Shown: piece by piece, positions 8,598-16,914 of the stretch
Position numbering within the stretch: the first letter of the stretch is position 1
How the letters are laid out: the number at the start of each line of letters is the position of its first letter
Origin: CAWCXF01 sp963799455
Lineage (GTDB): Bacteria; Pseudomonadota; Alphaproteobacteria; Rhodobacterales; Rhodobacteraceae
Length of the DNA: 64,000 nt
Assembly: GCA_963799455.1 (NCBI GenBank)
Contig: CAWCXF010000004.1
Coordinates: forward strand, 186,001 to 250,000
Direction: 5' to 3'
Notes under the pieces: model-generated
Databases searched by the model: none
What the model saw: the letters and a program-made list of their open reading frames with translations, nothing else
Told to the model about the DNA's origin: nothing
Program-made: the position numbers and the translations under genes

Positions 8598-9806
8598 ATG
8601 CGCGACGTCGACCCACCGCCCCAGCACCCGGCCCAGAATCCGGCCCAGAATCCGGCCCAGAATCCGGCCGAGCACCCGGCGATCCGCGGCGACCAGCTCG
8701 CCACGCCCTACGCGGTGTTCGTCCTGTCGGTCCTGCTCGCGGCGCTGCTCGGCTGGCTTTTGCACATGGGCCAGGCGATCATGCTGCCGATCTTCGCCGC
8801 GGTGATCTCGGTCTACGTGCTCGTCAGCGCCTCGGAGGCGATGGCGCGCGTCCCCGTGCTGGGCCGCCTGCCGGCCTTCGCGCGCCGCGCGATCGTGCTC
8901 TTGGCCTTCGGGGGCGTGCTGCTGGCGCTCCTCGGGGTGGTGGTGACGACGGTGAACCTGCTGATCGCCGCGGCGCCCACCTACCAGGTCAACCTCGAGC
9001 GGCTGATCGGCCAGATCTCGGAGACCTTCGGCCTTGCGAGCGCGCCCGACTGGCAGAGCATCCGCGCGGCCACCTTGGACCGGATCCAGGTGATGCCGCT
9101 CATCAACGCGGTCCTGGTGGAGCTCGGCAGCCTGGGCGGCAGCGTCGTCCTGGTGATCGTCTACGCGGGCTTCCTGATGTCCGAGCGCGCGGGCTTCCAC
9201 CGCAAGCTCCTCGCGGCGCTGCCCAAGCGCGAGCACGCGGAGCGCGCCGAGGCGATCGTCGAGAGCGTCAACGAGCGCATCGGCGACTACCTCGCCATCA
9301 AGACCCTGGTGAACGCCATCCTGGGCGCGATCTCCTTCGCGGTGCTGTGGGCGATGGGCATCGACTTCCCCGTCTTCTGGGCGCTGTTCATCGGGCTTCT
9401 CAACTACATCCCCTATTTCGGCTCGCTGGTGGGGGTGGCCTTCCCGGTGGCGCTCTCGGCGCTCCAGTTCGGGCAGTGGTCGGTCACGCTGGGCCTGGCC
9501 GCGATGCTGACCGCGGCCCAGGCCTTCGTGGGCAACGTGCTCGAGCCGCGCGTGATCGGCAACCGCGTCAACCTCAGCCCCTTCGTGGTGCTGGTGGCGC
9601 TGTCGTTCTGGTCGGCGATCTGGGGGCTCGCGGGGGCCATCCTCGCGGTGCCGCTGACCTCGATCCTGGCGATCGTGTTCTCGGCCTTCGCGCCGACGCG
9701 CCCCTTCGCGGTGCTGTTGTCCGAGGACGTGCATGCGGCCGAGCACGACGCGATCGCCGAGGACGAGGCCGCCCATCCCCGCCACCGCGCCGGGCGCGGC
9801 GCTTGA
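8598..9806 (+). CDS. AI-2E family transporter (PerM/UPF0118)
   Basis: A 402-residue inner-membrane protein with about eight transmembrane segments and the family pattern: early LPIFAAVISVYVL, the periplasmic amphipathic region, NAILGAISFAVLWAMGIDFPVFWALFIGLLNYIPYFGS, and the C-terminal NVLEPRVIGNRVNLSPFVVL block. Family members export small solutes; the autoinducer-2 role does not apply to all, so the substrate is unknown. ATG 8598 is preceded by GAGGAG at 8583-8588. The N-terminus has a three-unit 12-bp in-frame repeat (8628-8663) encoding Asn-Pro-Ala-Gln. Confidence 0.87.
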   Translation: MRDVDPPPQHPAQNPAQNPAQNPAEHPAIRGDQLATPYAVFVLSVLLAALLGWLLHMGQAIMLPIFAAVISVYVLVSASEAMARVPVLGRLPAFARRAIVLLAFGGVLLALLGVVVTTVNLLIAAAPTYQVNLERLIGQISETFGLASAPDWQSIRAATLDRIQVMPLINAVLVELGSLGGSVVLVIVYAGFLMSERAGFHRKLLAALPKREHAERAEAIVESVNERIGDYLAIKTLVNAILGAISFAVLWAMGIDFPVFWALFIGLLNYIPYFGSLVGVAFPVALSALQFGQWSVTLGLAAMLTAAQAFVGNVLEPRVIGNRVNLSPFVVLVALSFWSAIWGLAGAILAVPLTSILAIVFSAFAPTRPFAVLLSEDVHAAEHDAIAEDEAAHPRHRAGRGA

Positions 9807-9862
9807 CGGCGATCCGGGCCGGGCTCATCTCGAAGCTGGTGACGGCGAGGGAGGATCGCGCG

Positions 9863-10165
9863 ATGGCCGGCGGCTGGACCCGCGACGGGGCGGTGCAGGA
9901 GCAGATCGACGCCTCCGTCGAGGAGGCGATCGCGCGCGCGCGCCGGGGGCTCGCCCAGGGCGGGGGGCAGGGCGGGGGGCAGGGCGGGGGCCGAGGCGAG
10001 GGGCTGCGCCGCTGCGCGGAGTGCGGCGACGAGATCCCCGAGGGCCGGCGCCGCGCGGTGCCGGGCGTGCGTCTGTGCGTCGCCTGCCAGTCCTCGCAGG
10101 ACGGGCGCGCGGGGCCGGCCGCCGGCCCCAACCGCCGCGCCAACAAGGACAGCCAGCTGCGCTGA
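9863..10165 (+). CDS. DksA/TraR C4-type zinc-finger protein
   Basis: A 100-residue protein of the YbiI/TraR class. The N-terminal helix (about 10-30) leads to a Gly/Gln linker made by a 12-bp repeat at 9956-9991, then the zinc finger CAECGDEIPEGRR...VRLCVACQ with all four cysteines, and a basic C-terminus (NRRANKDSQLR) usual for this family. DksA-like proteins bind the RNA polymerase secondary channel; this short form lacks most of the long coiled coil, so binding is uncertain. ATG 9863 has a GAGGGAGG site just upstream. It follows the permease gene by 56 bases. Confidence 0.82.
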   Translation: MAGGWTRDGAVQEQIDASVEEAIARARRGLAQGGGQGGGQGGGRGEGLRRCAECGDEIPEGRRRAVPGVRLCVACQSSQDGRAGPAAGPNRRANKDSQLR

Positions 10166-10200
10166 GCGCCCGCCGGGGGCGGCGCGCCCTCGCGCCCGGC

Positions 10201-10783
10201 GCCGCCCTCGCGCAAGTCGCGGACGACGCGCCCCGCGCACGCGCCTCGACGTGGTGCGGGGCCGAAGGAGGCGGCCGCGTCGATCATCGCCGAGCGCGCC
10301 GTGGCGAGCAGGCGCGTGCCCTTCCTCGTCCTGCGGGATCCCGGTCCAGGCGCGCGCCGTGGCGGTCAGCACCCGGCGCGCCTCGTCGTGCACCACCACC
10401 TCCCCCTCCCAGCGCGCGGCGCGCGTCCCCCACGCCTCGACGAACAGGGAGGCGATGCGGTCGAGCGAGGCCGGGCCCATGCGGTCCACGAACATGCGCT
10501 TGCGGTGCGCGTGCGCCTCGTCGTCGAGCGCCCCGACGCTGCGGGCGCCTTGCAGCAGGCTCACCCGTGGTCGCGGGCATCGCGCGCCGGCGGGTGAACC
10601 GGCGCCCGCCGCAAAAGACCTCCGCCGCCTCGCGGCCGCGGAGGCGGACGACCTCGCGCGCCATCGGCCGGGCACGCAAGGCGTCCGTGCCGAGGCTCCC
10701 GCGGCGCTCGGCGGCGAGACGGTAGCCTCGCGCAAAAAGGCGGGCGTCGCGTCGAAGGCGGGATCGCGGGGCAGCCCGGGCAT
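10201..10783 (-). pseudogene. CYP152-type cytochrome P450 (peroxygenase) remnant
   Basis: Starting at ATG 10783 (MPGLPRDPAFDATPAFLRE, preceded by GAGGAG), the sequence matches the N-terminal half of CYP152 fatty-acid peroxygenases: GYRLAAERRGSLGTDALR, GGRRFTRRRAMPAT, GARSVGALDDEAHAHRKRMF, and AWTGIP. These pieces fall in all three minus-strand frames, so at least three indels separate them. Similarity fades after VVRDLREGG near 10201, before the heme-cysteine loop, so the enzyme core is lost. This is a truncated, inactive gene; family assignment rests on motif recognition. Confidence 0.7.
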
Positions 10784-10894
10784 CGAGGGCTCCTCCTCGG
10801 CGGCGGCGCGGCTCGCGGGGGACAACCGGCGCGCGCCCGCGCGGTTGACCTGAGGCGCCGCGACGGCAGGCGGCCCGCCGGCCGGGGTCACGAG

Positions 10895-11012
10895 CCCCCC
10901 AGCTCACGCCCCCAGCTGACGGGCCCAGCTGACGGGCCCAGCTCACGGGCCCAGCTGACGGGCCCAGCTCACGGGCCCAGCTCACCGGCCCAGTTCTCGG
11001 GCCCAGTTCTCG
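10895..11012. repeat. 13-bp tandem repeat array, about nine units
   Basis: Seven clean 13-bp units from 10922 to 11012 (GGCCCAGCTGACG, GGCCCAGCTCACG and GGCCCAGTTCTCG variants) plus two degenerate units upstream. Variants alternate, suggesting expansion by unequal exchange. It lies between two decayed minus-strand genes, and the same motif occurs at 5867-5905. Confidence 0.85.
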
Positions 11013-11144
11013 GGCGAGGGCGCGCAGCGCGCTCGAGCCCGCGCAGCGCCCCGCCATAGGCGCTCCGCGCGGGCGCGTCGTCGGGCGCGTCGTCGTCGGG
11101 CTCGGGGGGAGGGCCGGGCGGGCGGGCGTCCTCGACGGCGCGGA

Positions 11145-12410
11145 TCAGCTCCGCGAGCGCGTCGAGGATGCGCGCGCGCCGCGCCGCGCCGCCTCTCGCC
11201 CCGAGGGCAGGCCGTCGGGGCGCTCGACCACGCTCAGGAGCTGCGCGAGAAATGCACCGCGCGGGCCAACGACGACAGCCGCCCTTCGACCACGCGCGGA
11301 CCGGGGCGCATGAGGCGCGACGCGCGCGGCGTCGAGCCGCCAGTCCACCGGCCGCGCGGCGTCGGGCGCGCGCAGGAACGCCGCCATGCGCCGCAGCAGC
11401 CCCGCGGCGGTGCGCCGGGCGAGCGCGAGGGTGCGCGGCGGCGGGACGAGCCCCGCCAGCGCGCCCGCCAGCGTCTCCCCGAAGCGCAGGCCCAGGATCG
11501 AGGGCACCGCGGCGCCGGTCATCCCGAAGAACAGCCCCAGCGCCGCCGTCAGCGCCGCGATCGCCGCCGCGTAGCGCCGGGTCGAGAGGTGGACGTAGGC
11601 GACGTGCAGCGCGACGAGCGCGCCGATCTCGGCGGCGCGCGCCCTCAGCAGCTCGGCCAGCACGAGCCCGAGCGCCACCCCGGCGAGGCTGCCCCAGACC
11701 CGGCGCCACCCCTTGACGAGGGCGTGCCCCCCCCCCGACGGCGTGCCGACGAAGAGGAACATCGCCGCCATGGAGGACCATGCCCAGCGATCGGGCGCGA
11801 GCGCCAGCCCGCCCGCCACGGCGAGCGCGGCGGCCAGCGCCGCCAGCGCCGCGCGACGCCGCGCGCGCAGCGCCGCCCCGAGGAGGTCGTGGAGCGCCAG
11901 CGCATGGGCCTCGGCGAGCGGCTCGGCCGCCGGCGGCGCCTCGAACGGGCGGGCGGCCTCGCGGATCGCCATGGCCGCGAGGCCGCCCATCGCCACCGCC
12001 GCGAGATGCCAGGCAGCGTGCCCCGGCTCGGGCTCGAAGTAGAGCGCGAAGGCGTAGGCGTAGACGAGCGAGAGCGCCGCCGTGCCCGCGCGCTCGCTAT
12101 GCGTCGCGCCGGCGAAGGTCGCCCAGGTCAGCGGCACCACCGCGAGCGCCGCCGCCGGCCCCAGCGGCAGCGCCGCCAGCGCCAGCGCGGTGCCGAGGAG
12201 CGCCGCGCCGATGGCCGCGAGGCTCGTCGCGCACTGCCGGCCCGCCGGGCCGGCGGGCCTGAAGAGGGCGACGAACTGCGCCAGGGTGAGCGCGAGATAG
12301 GCCCCTGTGGGCGGCAGCGCGCGCGCGGCCCCGTAGGCGACGAGGAAGCCCGCCGCCGAGGCGGCCGAGGCCGGGGTCGTGCGCCCTGAGCCGGCGCAGG
12401 ACGCGCGCCC
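11145..12410 (-). pseudogene. FUSC-family (YccS/AaeB-like) membrane protein, frameshifted
   Basis: A long central stretch encodes two clusters of transmembrane helices with the FUSC layout (AYLALTLAQFVALFRP; DRWAWSSMAAMFLFVGTPSGG; KGWRRVWGSLAGVALGLVLAELL). FUSC proteins are thought to export aromatic or toxic compounds. No start codon fits this frame. The expected N-terminus (RVLRRLRAHDPG) lies in another frame near 12390, and the expected C-terminus (ARILDALAELIRAVEDARP) continues in a further frame past 11170. At least two indels are therefore needed, so the gene is probably inactive, unless these are sequencing errors in GC runs. Confidence 0.6.
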
Positions 12411-12908
12411 ACGGCCCACGGGGGGACCGGGTGCTGGCCGGGGGATCTGCGTGAGCGGCGCCCATCCCGGGCGAACGCCGGGCGCGGCGCTCGGTCCCCG
12501 AGCGCGCCCGCGCGGCGGCGGACCTCCGCCCGGCATCCGCCGCGGCCCCGCGAGCGTCCCCTCGCCGCAGCCCAGTCCTCCGACGCCGCGCGCATGCGCG
12601 CCGCGCCCCGACCCAAGGCCCGCGCCGGGATCCCGGTCGAGGCCGCCCGTCCGCGACCCGTCCGCGACCCGTCCCGCGCCGTCCGGGTCGGCCGCGCGCC
12701 CATGACCGGCCTGCTCGCCATCGGCACCGCGACGCCGCGCCATGCCCGTGCCGGCGCTCCGGCCGCCGGACGCCGTCGCTCCGCGAGGGGCTCTCGAGGC
12801 CGCGGCGGCCGAGGGGGCCCGGGACGCCGGTGGCCTGCCGAGGCGGCACGGCCGGCGGGGAACCCTCCAGCGCTGGAGGGCCGTTGGACGCGGACGGCGG
12901 AGGATGGC

Positions 12909-13112
12909 ATGACGATGGACGCGGATCGCGGCATGGAGGCTCGGGCGCGGGGACGCCCGGGATCCGGCCGGCTCGCAGCGGCGCTCCTCGCTCCGGTCCT
13001 CGCCCCGGCCCTCGCCTCGGCGGCGACCGCGTCCGGGCCGATGGATCCCGACGCTCGGGGCCGTGGCGGGGTCGCCGGGACGAGGCGGCTGCCGGCCGGC
13101 GGCGAGGGCTGA
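12909..13112 (+). CDS. Possible small secreted protein
   Basis: A 67-residue frame from ATG 12909 with a basic N-terminal region, a hydrophobic core (LAAALLAPVLAPALASA) and an Ala-x-Ala cleavage-like site, followed by a short Gly/Arg-rich tail. It ends 45 bases before the glutaredoxin-MauE gene. It matches no family I know and may be chance reading. The rest of 12411-13157 shows nothing recognisable. Confidence 0.25.
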   Translation: MTMDADRGMEARARGRPGSGRLAAALLAPVLAPALASAATASGPMDPDARGRGGVAGTRRLPAGGEG

Positions 13113-13157
13113 GACGACCCTTTCGACGATCACCACGGACCACGAGGAGACCCGATC

Positions 13158-13916
13158 ATGGCGTTCGACCAACCCGGAGAGAAGACCGCCCAGCTCTACC
13201 GCATGGTGATGCCCGACCATCTGTGCCCCTACGGGCTGAAGTCCAAGGCGCTGCTGGAGCGCCAGGGCTACCGGGTCGAGGACCACCACCTGACCACCCG
13301 CGAGGAGACCGACGCCTTCAAGCGCGAGCACGCCGTGGACACCACGCCGCAGGCCTTCGTCGGCGGCGAGCGCGTGGGCGGCTACGACGACCTGCGGGCG
13401 TGGTTCGGCGACGAGCCGAAGGGCGAGGACGACACCTCCTACCAGCCCGTGATCGCCATCTTCGCCATGTCGGCGGCGATGGCGCTGGCGGTGAGCTGGT
13501 ATGTCTTCGGCACGCTCCTCACGATCCGCGCGGTGGAGTGGTTCGCGGCCATCGCCATGTCGCTGCTGGCGGTCCAGAAGCTCCAGGACGTCGAGAGCTT
13601 CTCGACCATGTTCCTCAACTACGACCTGCTGGCGCGGCGCTGGGTGCGCTACGGCTACGTCTACCCCTTCGGCGAGGCGCTCGCGGGGGTCTTGATGATC
13701 GCGGGCGCGCTGACCTGGATCTCGGCCCCCGTCGCGCTCTTCATCGGCACGATCGGCGCGGTGTCGGTGTTCAAGGCGGTCTACATCGACAAGCGCGAGC
13801 TGAAATGCGCCTGCGTCGGCGGGTCGTCGAACGTGCCCCTGGGCTTCGTCTCGCTGACCGAGAACCTGGTCATGATCGCCATGGGCCTGTGGATGGGCGC
13901 CAAGGCGCTGGTCTGA
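13158..13916 (+). CDS. Glutaredoxin-MauE/DoxX-like redox membrane fusion protein
   Basis: A 252-residue protein with an N-terminal glutaredoxin domain (about 10-90) and a C-terminal MauE-like membrane domain of about four helices. The redox site is reduced to one cysteine (HLCPYGLKSKALL, CPYG type), followed by the glutathione-site TTPQAFVGGERVGGYDDL. In the membrane part a CAC motif (KCACVGGSSNVPLGF) resembles the cysteine pair of MauE/VKOR-like proteins. Family logic suggests thiol-disulfide or glutathione-linked redox at the inner membrane. It opens a run of plus-strand genes with very short gaps leading into the complex-I-like cluster. Confidence 0.8.
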   Translation: MAFDQPGEKTAQLYRMVMPDHLCPYGLKSKALLERQGYRVEDHHLTTREETDAFKREHAVDTTPQAFVGGERVGGYDDLRAWFGDEPKGEDDTSYQPVIAIFAMSAAMALAVSWYVFGTLLTIRAVEWFAAIAMSLLAVQKLQDVESFSTMFLNYDLLARRWVRYGYVYPFGEALAGVLMIAGALTWISAPVALFIGTIGAVSVFKAVYIDKRELKCACVGGSSNVPLGFVSLTENLVMIAMGLWMGAKALV

Positions 13917-13925
13917 GGGGCCGGC

Positions 13926-14348
13926 GTGGCGTTCCTCGCGGGCCTCGTCCTGGCGGCCCTCGCGGGCGCGGCGCACCACCTGGCCGTCGCGGGCCTCGCG
14001 GCTGGGGTGCGGCGCCTGCGCCGGCGCGATCGCCCGGTCATCCTGCCGGCGTTCTGCGGGCTGCTGGGGCTGCACGCGACCGAGATCCTCGCCTATGCCG
14101 GGGTCTACGCCGCGCTCCTGCGCCTGGGCTGGTTCGGGCGGCTCGCGGGTGAATTCGCGGGGAGCTGGGAGGGGCTGATCTACTTCTCCGGGATCAACTT
14201 CGTGACGCTGGGCTACACCGCGATCGAGGTCGAGGGGTCGCTGCGCATGATCAGCATGCTGCAGTCGCTGACGGGATTCATGCTCCTCACCTGGTCGGCG
14301 ACCTTCCTCTACTCGGTCTGCTCCAAATCCTGGGAGGAGGGGCGGTGA
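13926..14348 (+). CDS. Two-TM ion-channel-like membrane protein with an atypical filter
   Basis: A 140-residue protein from GTG 13926 with a membrane helix near the N-terminus, a second at about 40-65, a pore-like loop and a final helix (ISMLQSLTGFMLLTWSATFLY). The loop IYFSGINFVTLGYTAIEV resembles the pore region of two-TM potassium channels, but the filter reads TLGYTA instead of TVGYGD, so potassium selectivity is doubtful. It starts 9 bases after the glutaredoxin-MauE stop and is probably in the same operon. Confidence 0.65.
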   Translation: MAFLAGLVLAALAGAAHHLAVAGLAAGVRRLRRRDRPVILPAFCGLLGLHATEILAYAGVYAALLRLGWFGRLAGEFAGSWEGLIYFSGINFVTLGYTAIEVEGSLRMISMLQSLTGFMLLTWSATFLYSVCSKSWEEGR

Positions 14349-14368
14349 CCGGGAGGGCTTCCAGCGCT

Positions 14369-14385
14369 GTAAGCTTTTGCTTTAC
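14369..14385. promoter_or_regulatory. AT-richer hairpin/promoter-like segment before nuoA
   Basis: GTAAGCTTTTGCTTTAC forms a small inverted repeat around TTTT inside a rare AT-richer island in the 120-base gap before nuoA. It could be an operator or a weak intercistronic hairpin; no clear -35/-10 pair is seen. Confidence 0.3.
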
Positions 14386-14468
14386 GTGGCGATTCCGATC
14401 GAGACGAGGAACCCGCTCCCCGGCGATCGGGCCTTGGGCCGGGCCGACCTGCCGAGCGAGCGCCGCGC

Positions 14469-14813
14469 ATGCCGACCCTGATCGCCCTCCTCCTCGTCGC
14501 GGCGCTGTCGGCCGCCTTCGCCGTCGCGCTGCGCCGCGCGGCCCCCGACCTCGCCGTGACCGAGCCCCAGAGCCGGCCCGTGCTCGGCGGCGCCGAGCCC
14601 GAGACCCATGCCTGGCAGCGCTTCCACATGCGCTACTACACCATGACGCTGCTCTTCGTGGCCTTCGAGATGGAGATGATGTTCATGTACCCCTGGGCCG
14701 TCGTCTTCGTGGAGGAGGGCGTCAAGGCGATGGCCGAGATGGGGATGTTCCTCGGCATCCTGTCGGTCGGCATCCTCTACGGCTGGCGCGAGGGGGTGTT
14801 CGGGTGGGAGTGA
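14469..14813 (+). CDS. nuoA: NuoA-like subunit (complex I subunit 3)
   Basis: A 114-residue membrane protein with three helices. The middle block RYYTMTLLFVAFEMEMMFMYPWA is the NuoA signature, with the acidic pair of the usual FDxE present here as FExE. In complex I this subunit sits at the junction of the membrane arm and the quinone site. It opens a set of Nuo membrane-arm homologues. The next gene's GTG overlaps its TGA. Confidence 0.85.
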   Translation: MPTLIALLLVAALSAAFAVALRRAAPDLAVTEPQSRPVLGGAEPETHAWQRFHMRYYTMTLLFVAFEMEMMFMYPWAVVFVEEGVKAMAEMGMFLGILSVGILYGWREGVFGWE

Positions 14814-16000
14814 GCGCCGCCCTCGCCGGGCGCGCGCCCGCGGCCGTCCTGCCGGTCATCGGCCGCGACCGGCTCCTCGACGTCGAGCGGCTCGGCCTCG
14901 ACGCCCGGCTGCGGCTCGCGGACACGCCGCGCGACGCCGCGGTGCTGCTCGTGGCGGGCGAGGTGGGCGGGCGCCGGGACGCGCTGGCGCTGCTGCACGA
15001 CCAGCTGCCGCACCCGCGCGCGACGCTGTGGTGGGGCGTCGGCCCGCCCTCCGGCTGGGCCGGCGCGCGGGCGGGCGACGACCCGGCCGCGGACGCCGCG
15101 CGGCTCTGGCGCGCGCTGGCCTCGGGCGAGCGGGCGAGCGAGCCCGACCGGCTGCCCGACGAGCCGCCCAACCCGTGGCGCGGCGTCGGGCCCCACGGTC
15201 AGGGCGGCAAGGGGATGATGGGCGGCACGCCCTACGGCCGGCCGATGGCGATGCCGGACGAGGACGGGCGCGACGGGCTCATGCTCGACGCCTACGCCCT
15301 GCGCGCGGGGCCGTTCCTCGGGCCGCTGCCGCCGGGGCTTCGGCTCGAGGCGACGCTCCAGGGCGACGTGGTGCAGTCGGTGCGCCCCAAGGCCCCCCCG
15401 CTGCCGCAGGCGGGGCTCGACGGGGCGCCCCTGGTCCTGGCGGCGCGGATGCTGCGGCTCCTGGGTCTTCCGGCCCAGGCCGAGCGCTGCGTGCGCGCCC
15501 ACGTCGCGGGCCGGCGGGGCCCGCGCGCGCTGGTGCGGCTGAGCGGGGCGCTCGGGGCGGTGCCGCCCGGGCTCGCGCCGCTCGCCGACGGGAGCAACGC
15601 GCGCGAGCGCCTCTCGGACTGGCTGGACGGGCATCCCGCGCTCGACCCGGGCGGCGAGGAGACGCTGGAGGGCCTGCTCGCCGGGCTCGAATGGCACGCG
15701 GCGGCGCTGGCGCTGGCGAGCCTGCCGCCCGCGGCGCTCGACCGGCTCTGCGCGGACGCGATGGCGCAGGAGGAGGGCGGGGGGAAGGGCCACGAGCACG
15801 GCCATGGGGGCGGTCACGGGGAAGGCGGGCACGTCCACCGCCGCCACGCCGCCCGGGCCCGCCCCGCCGTGGCGCCCGTCGCCCATCGCGCCCGATCGGG
15901 CGACGCGCTCGCCGCCCGGGCCCGTCCCGACGACCCCGGCCCGGGGGGCCGAGGGGGTCGGGCCGTGAAGGCGGCCCCCCCGGCAGGGGCGGCGGCGTGA
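14810..16000 (+). CDS. Degenerate NuoB/NuoD-like fusion with a His-rich C-terminal region
   Basis: About 396 residues from GTG 14810 (GTGA overlap with nuoA). Residues 1-85 recall NuoB: AAVLLVAGEVGGRRDALALLH followed by DQLPHPRATLWWGVGP mirrors the NuoB segment before its last cluster ligands, but all cluster cysteines are missing. Further on, AGPFLGPLPPGLRLEATLQGDVV recalls the start of NuoD. A middle Gly-rich loop (GPHGQGGKGMMGGTPYGRPM) is unusual. Near 327-345 lies a His/Gly-rich stretch (GHEHGHGGGHGEGG) and the tail is Arg/Ala/Pro-rich. It occupies the place of the NuoB/C/D genes. I infer a structural cap or adaptor without electron-transfer chemistry; the homology claim needs profile searches. 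Confidence 0.55.
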   Translation: MSAALAGRAPAAVLPVIGRDRLLDVERLGLDARLRLADTPRDAAVLLVAGEVGGRRDALALLHDQLPHPRATLWWGVGPPSGWAGARAGDDPAADAARLWRALASGERASEPDRLPDEPPNPWRGVGPHGQGGKGMMGGTPYGRPMAMPDEDGRDGLMLDAYALRAGPFLGPLPPGLRLEATLQGDVVQSVRPKAPPLPQAGLDGAPLVLAARMLRLLGLPAQAERCVRAHVAGRRGPRALVRLSGALGAVPPGLAPLADGSNARERLSDWLDGHPALDPGGEETLEGLLAGLEWHAAALALASLPPAALDRLCADAMAQEEGGGKGHEHGHGGGHGEGGHVHRRHAARARPAVAPVAHRARSGDALAARARPDDPGPGGRGGRAVKAAPPAGAAA

Positions 16001-16914
16001 GCGCGCTCGCGGCCCTCTTCCTCCTGGCGCTGCTGGCCTTCGGGCTGTGGCTCGCCGCGGCGCTCGACCGGGTGGCCGCCGGGCTGATCGCCGGGCGCGG
16101 GGTGCGCGGCGCTGCCATGGGGCCCTTGCGCGACCTCGCCGCCACGCTGCGGCGGCAGGAGCTGCGCACCGAGGCGCCCGACGCCATGCTGCGCTGGGGC
16201 GCGCCCGCGCTCTACCTTGCGCTGGCGCTGGCCGGGCTCGCCGTGATCCCGGTGGGCCCGGACGCCGCCGTGATCGGCATGGAGACCACGGTGGTTCTCT
16301 GGGGCACGGTCGAGGCGCTCACGGTCGTGGCCGTGTTCCTCCACGGCTGGGCGCCGAACTCGCCCTTGCCGCTGATCGGCGCCTACCGCTACGTCGCCAT
16401 CGGCCTGCCCGCGATGCTCCTGTCGATGTTCGTGCTGATCGCGGCGGCCCTGCCCGCGCGCTCGCTCGACCTGCGCGTGGTGGTGCTCTCGCAGGCCGAG
16501 ATGTGGAACGTCGTGCGCCAGCCGCTCGGGCTGCCGCTGTTCGTGCTCCTGGGGCTGTCTCTGACGCTGCGCGGCCCCTTCGACTACGCCGACGGGGCCG
16601 ACCTCGCGGGCGGCACCTCGGCCGAGGATTCGGGCGCGGGCCGCGCGCTCTGGCAGGGCGCGCGGGCGGCCATGCTGGTGGCGTTCTCGGCCATGGCCGC
16701 GACCGCGTTCCTGGGCGGCTGGCTCGGCCCCGCGCTGCCGGGGCCGCTCTGGCTCGCCCTCAAGACCGCGGGCGTGCTCGCGGCGATGGTGGCGCTCACG
16801 CATCTGCTCGCGCGCACCACCGCGCCGCGGATGCTGGGGCTGATCTGGAAGGCGCTCCTGCCGCTGGCGTTCCTGGCGCTGTTGCAGGCGGGGGTGGTGG
16901 CGCTGTGGATCTGA
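15997..16914 (+). CDS. nuoH: NuoH-like subunit (complex I subunit 1)
   Basis: A 305-residue protein with about eight transmembrane helices from GTG 15997. NuoH landmarks are recognisable (GPLRDLAATLRRQELR; GAYRYVAIGLPAMLLSMFVL; RGPFD). The quinone-chamber loop is altered: the family has roughly PFDLPEAESELVAGxxTEYSG, while here it reads PFDYADGADLAGGTSAEDSG, losing several conserved glutamates, and the usual acidic residue before the arginine is also absent. Quinone coupling may therefore be changed or lost. It overlaps both neighbours. Confidence 0.8.
   Translation: MSALAALFLLALLAFGLWLAAALDRVAAGLIAGRGVRGAAMGPLRDLAATLRRQELRTEAPDAMLRWGAPALYLALALAGLAVIPVGPDAAVIGMETTVVLWGTVEALTVVAVFLHGWAPNSPLPLIGAYRYVAIGLPAMLLSMFVLIAAALPARSLDLRVVVLSQAEMWNVVRQPLGLPLFVLLGLSLTLRGPFDYADGADLAGGTSAEDSGAGRALWQGARAAMLVAFSAMAATAFLGGWLGPALPGPLWLALKTAGVLAAMVALTHLLARTTAPRMLGLIWKALLPLAFLALLQAGVVALWI

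Noticed and set aside
8598..9806. Quorum-sensing autoinducer-2 exporter
   Set aside because: The family name reflects a few members; nothing in this sequence or its context indicates AI-2 transport.
10895..11012. CRISPR array
   Set aside because: The units are 13 bp and contiguous without spacers, and no cas genes are nearby.
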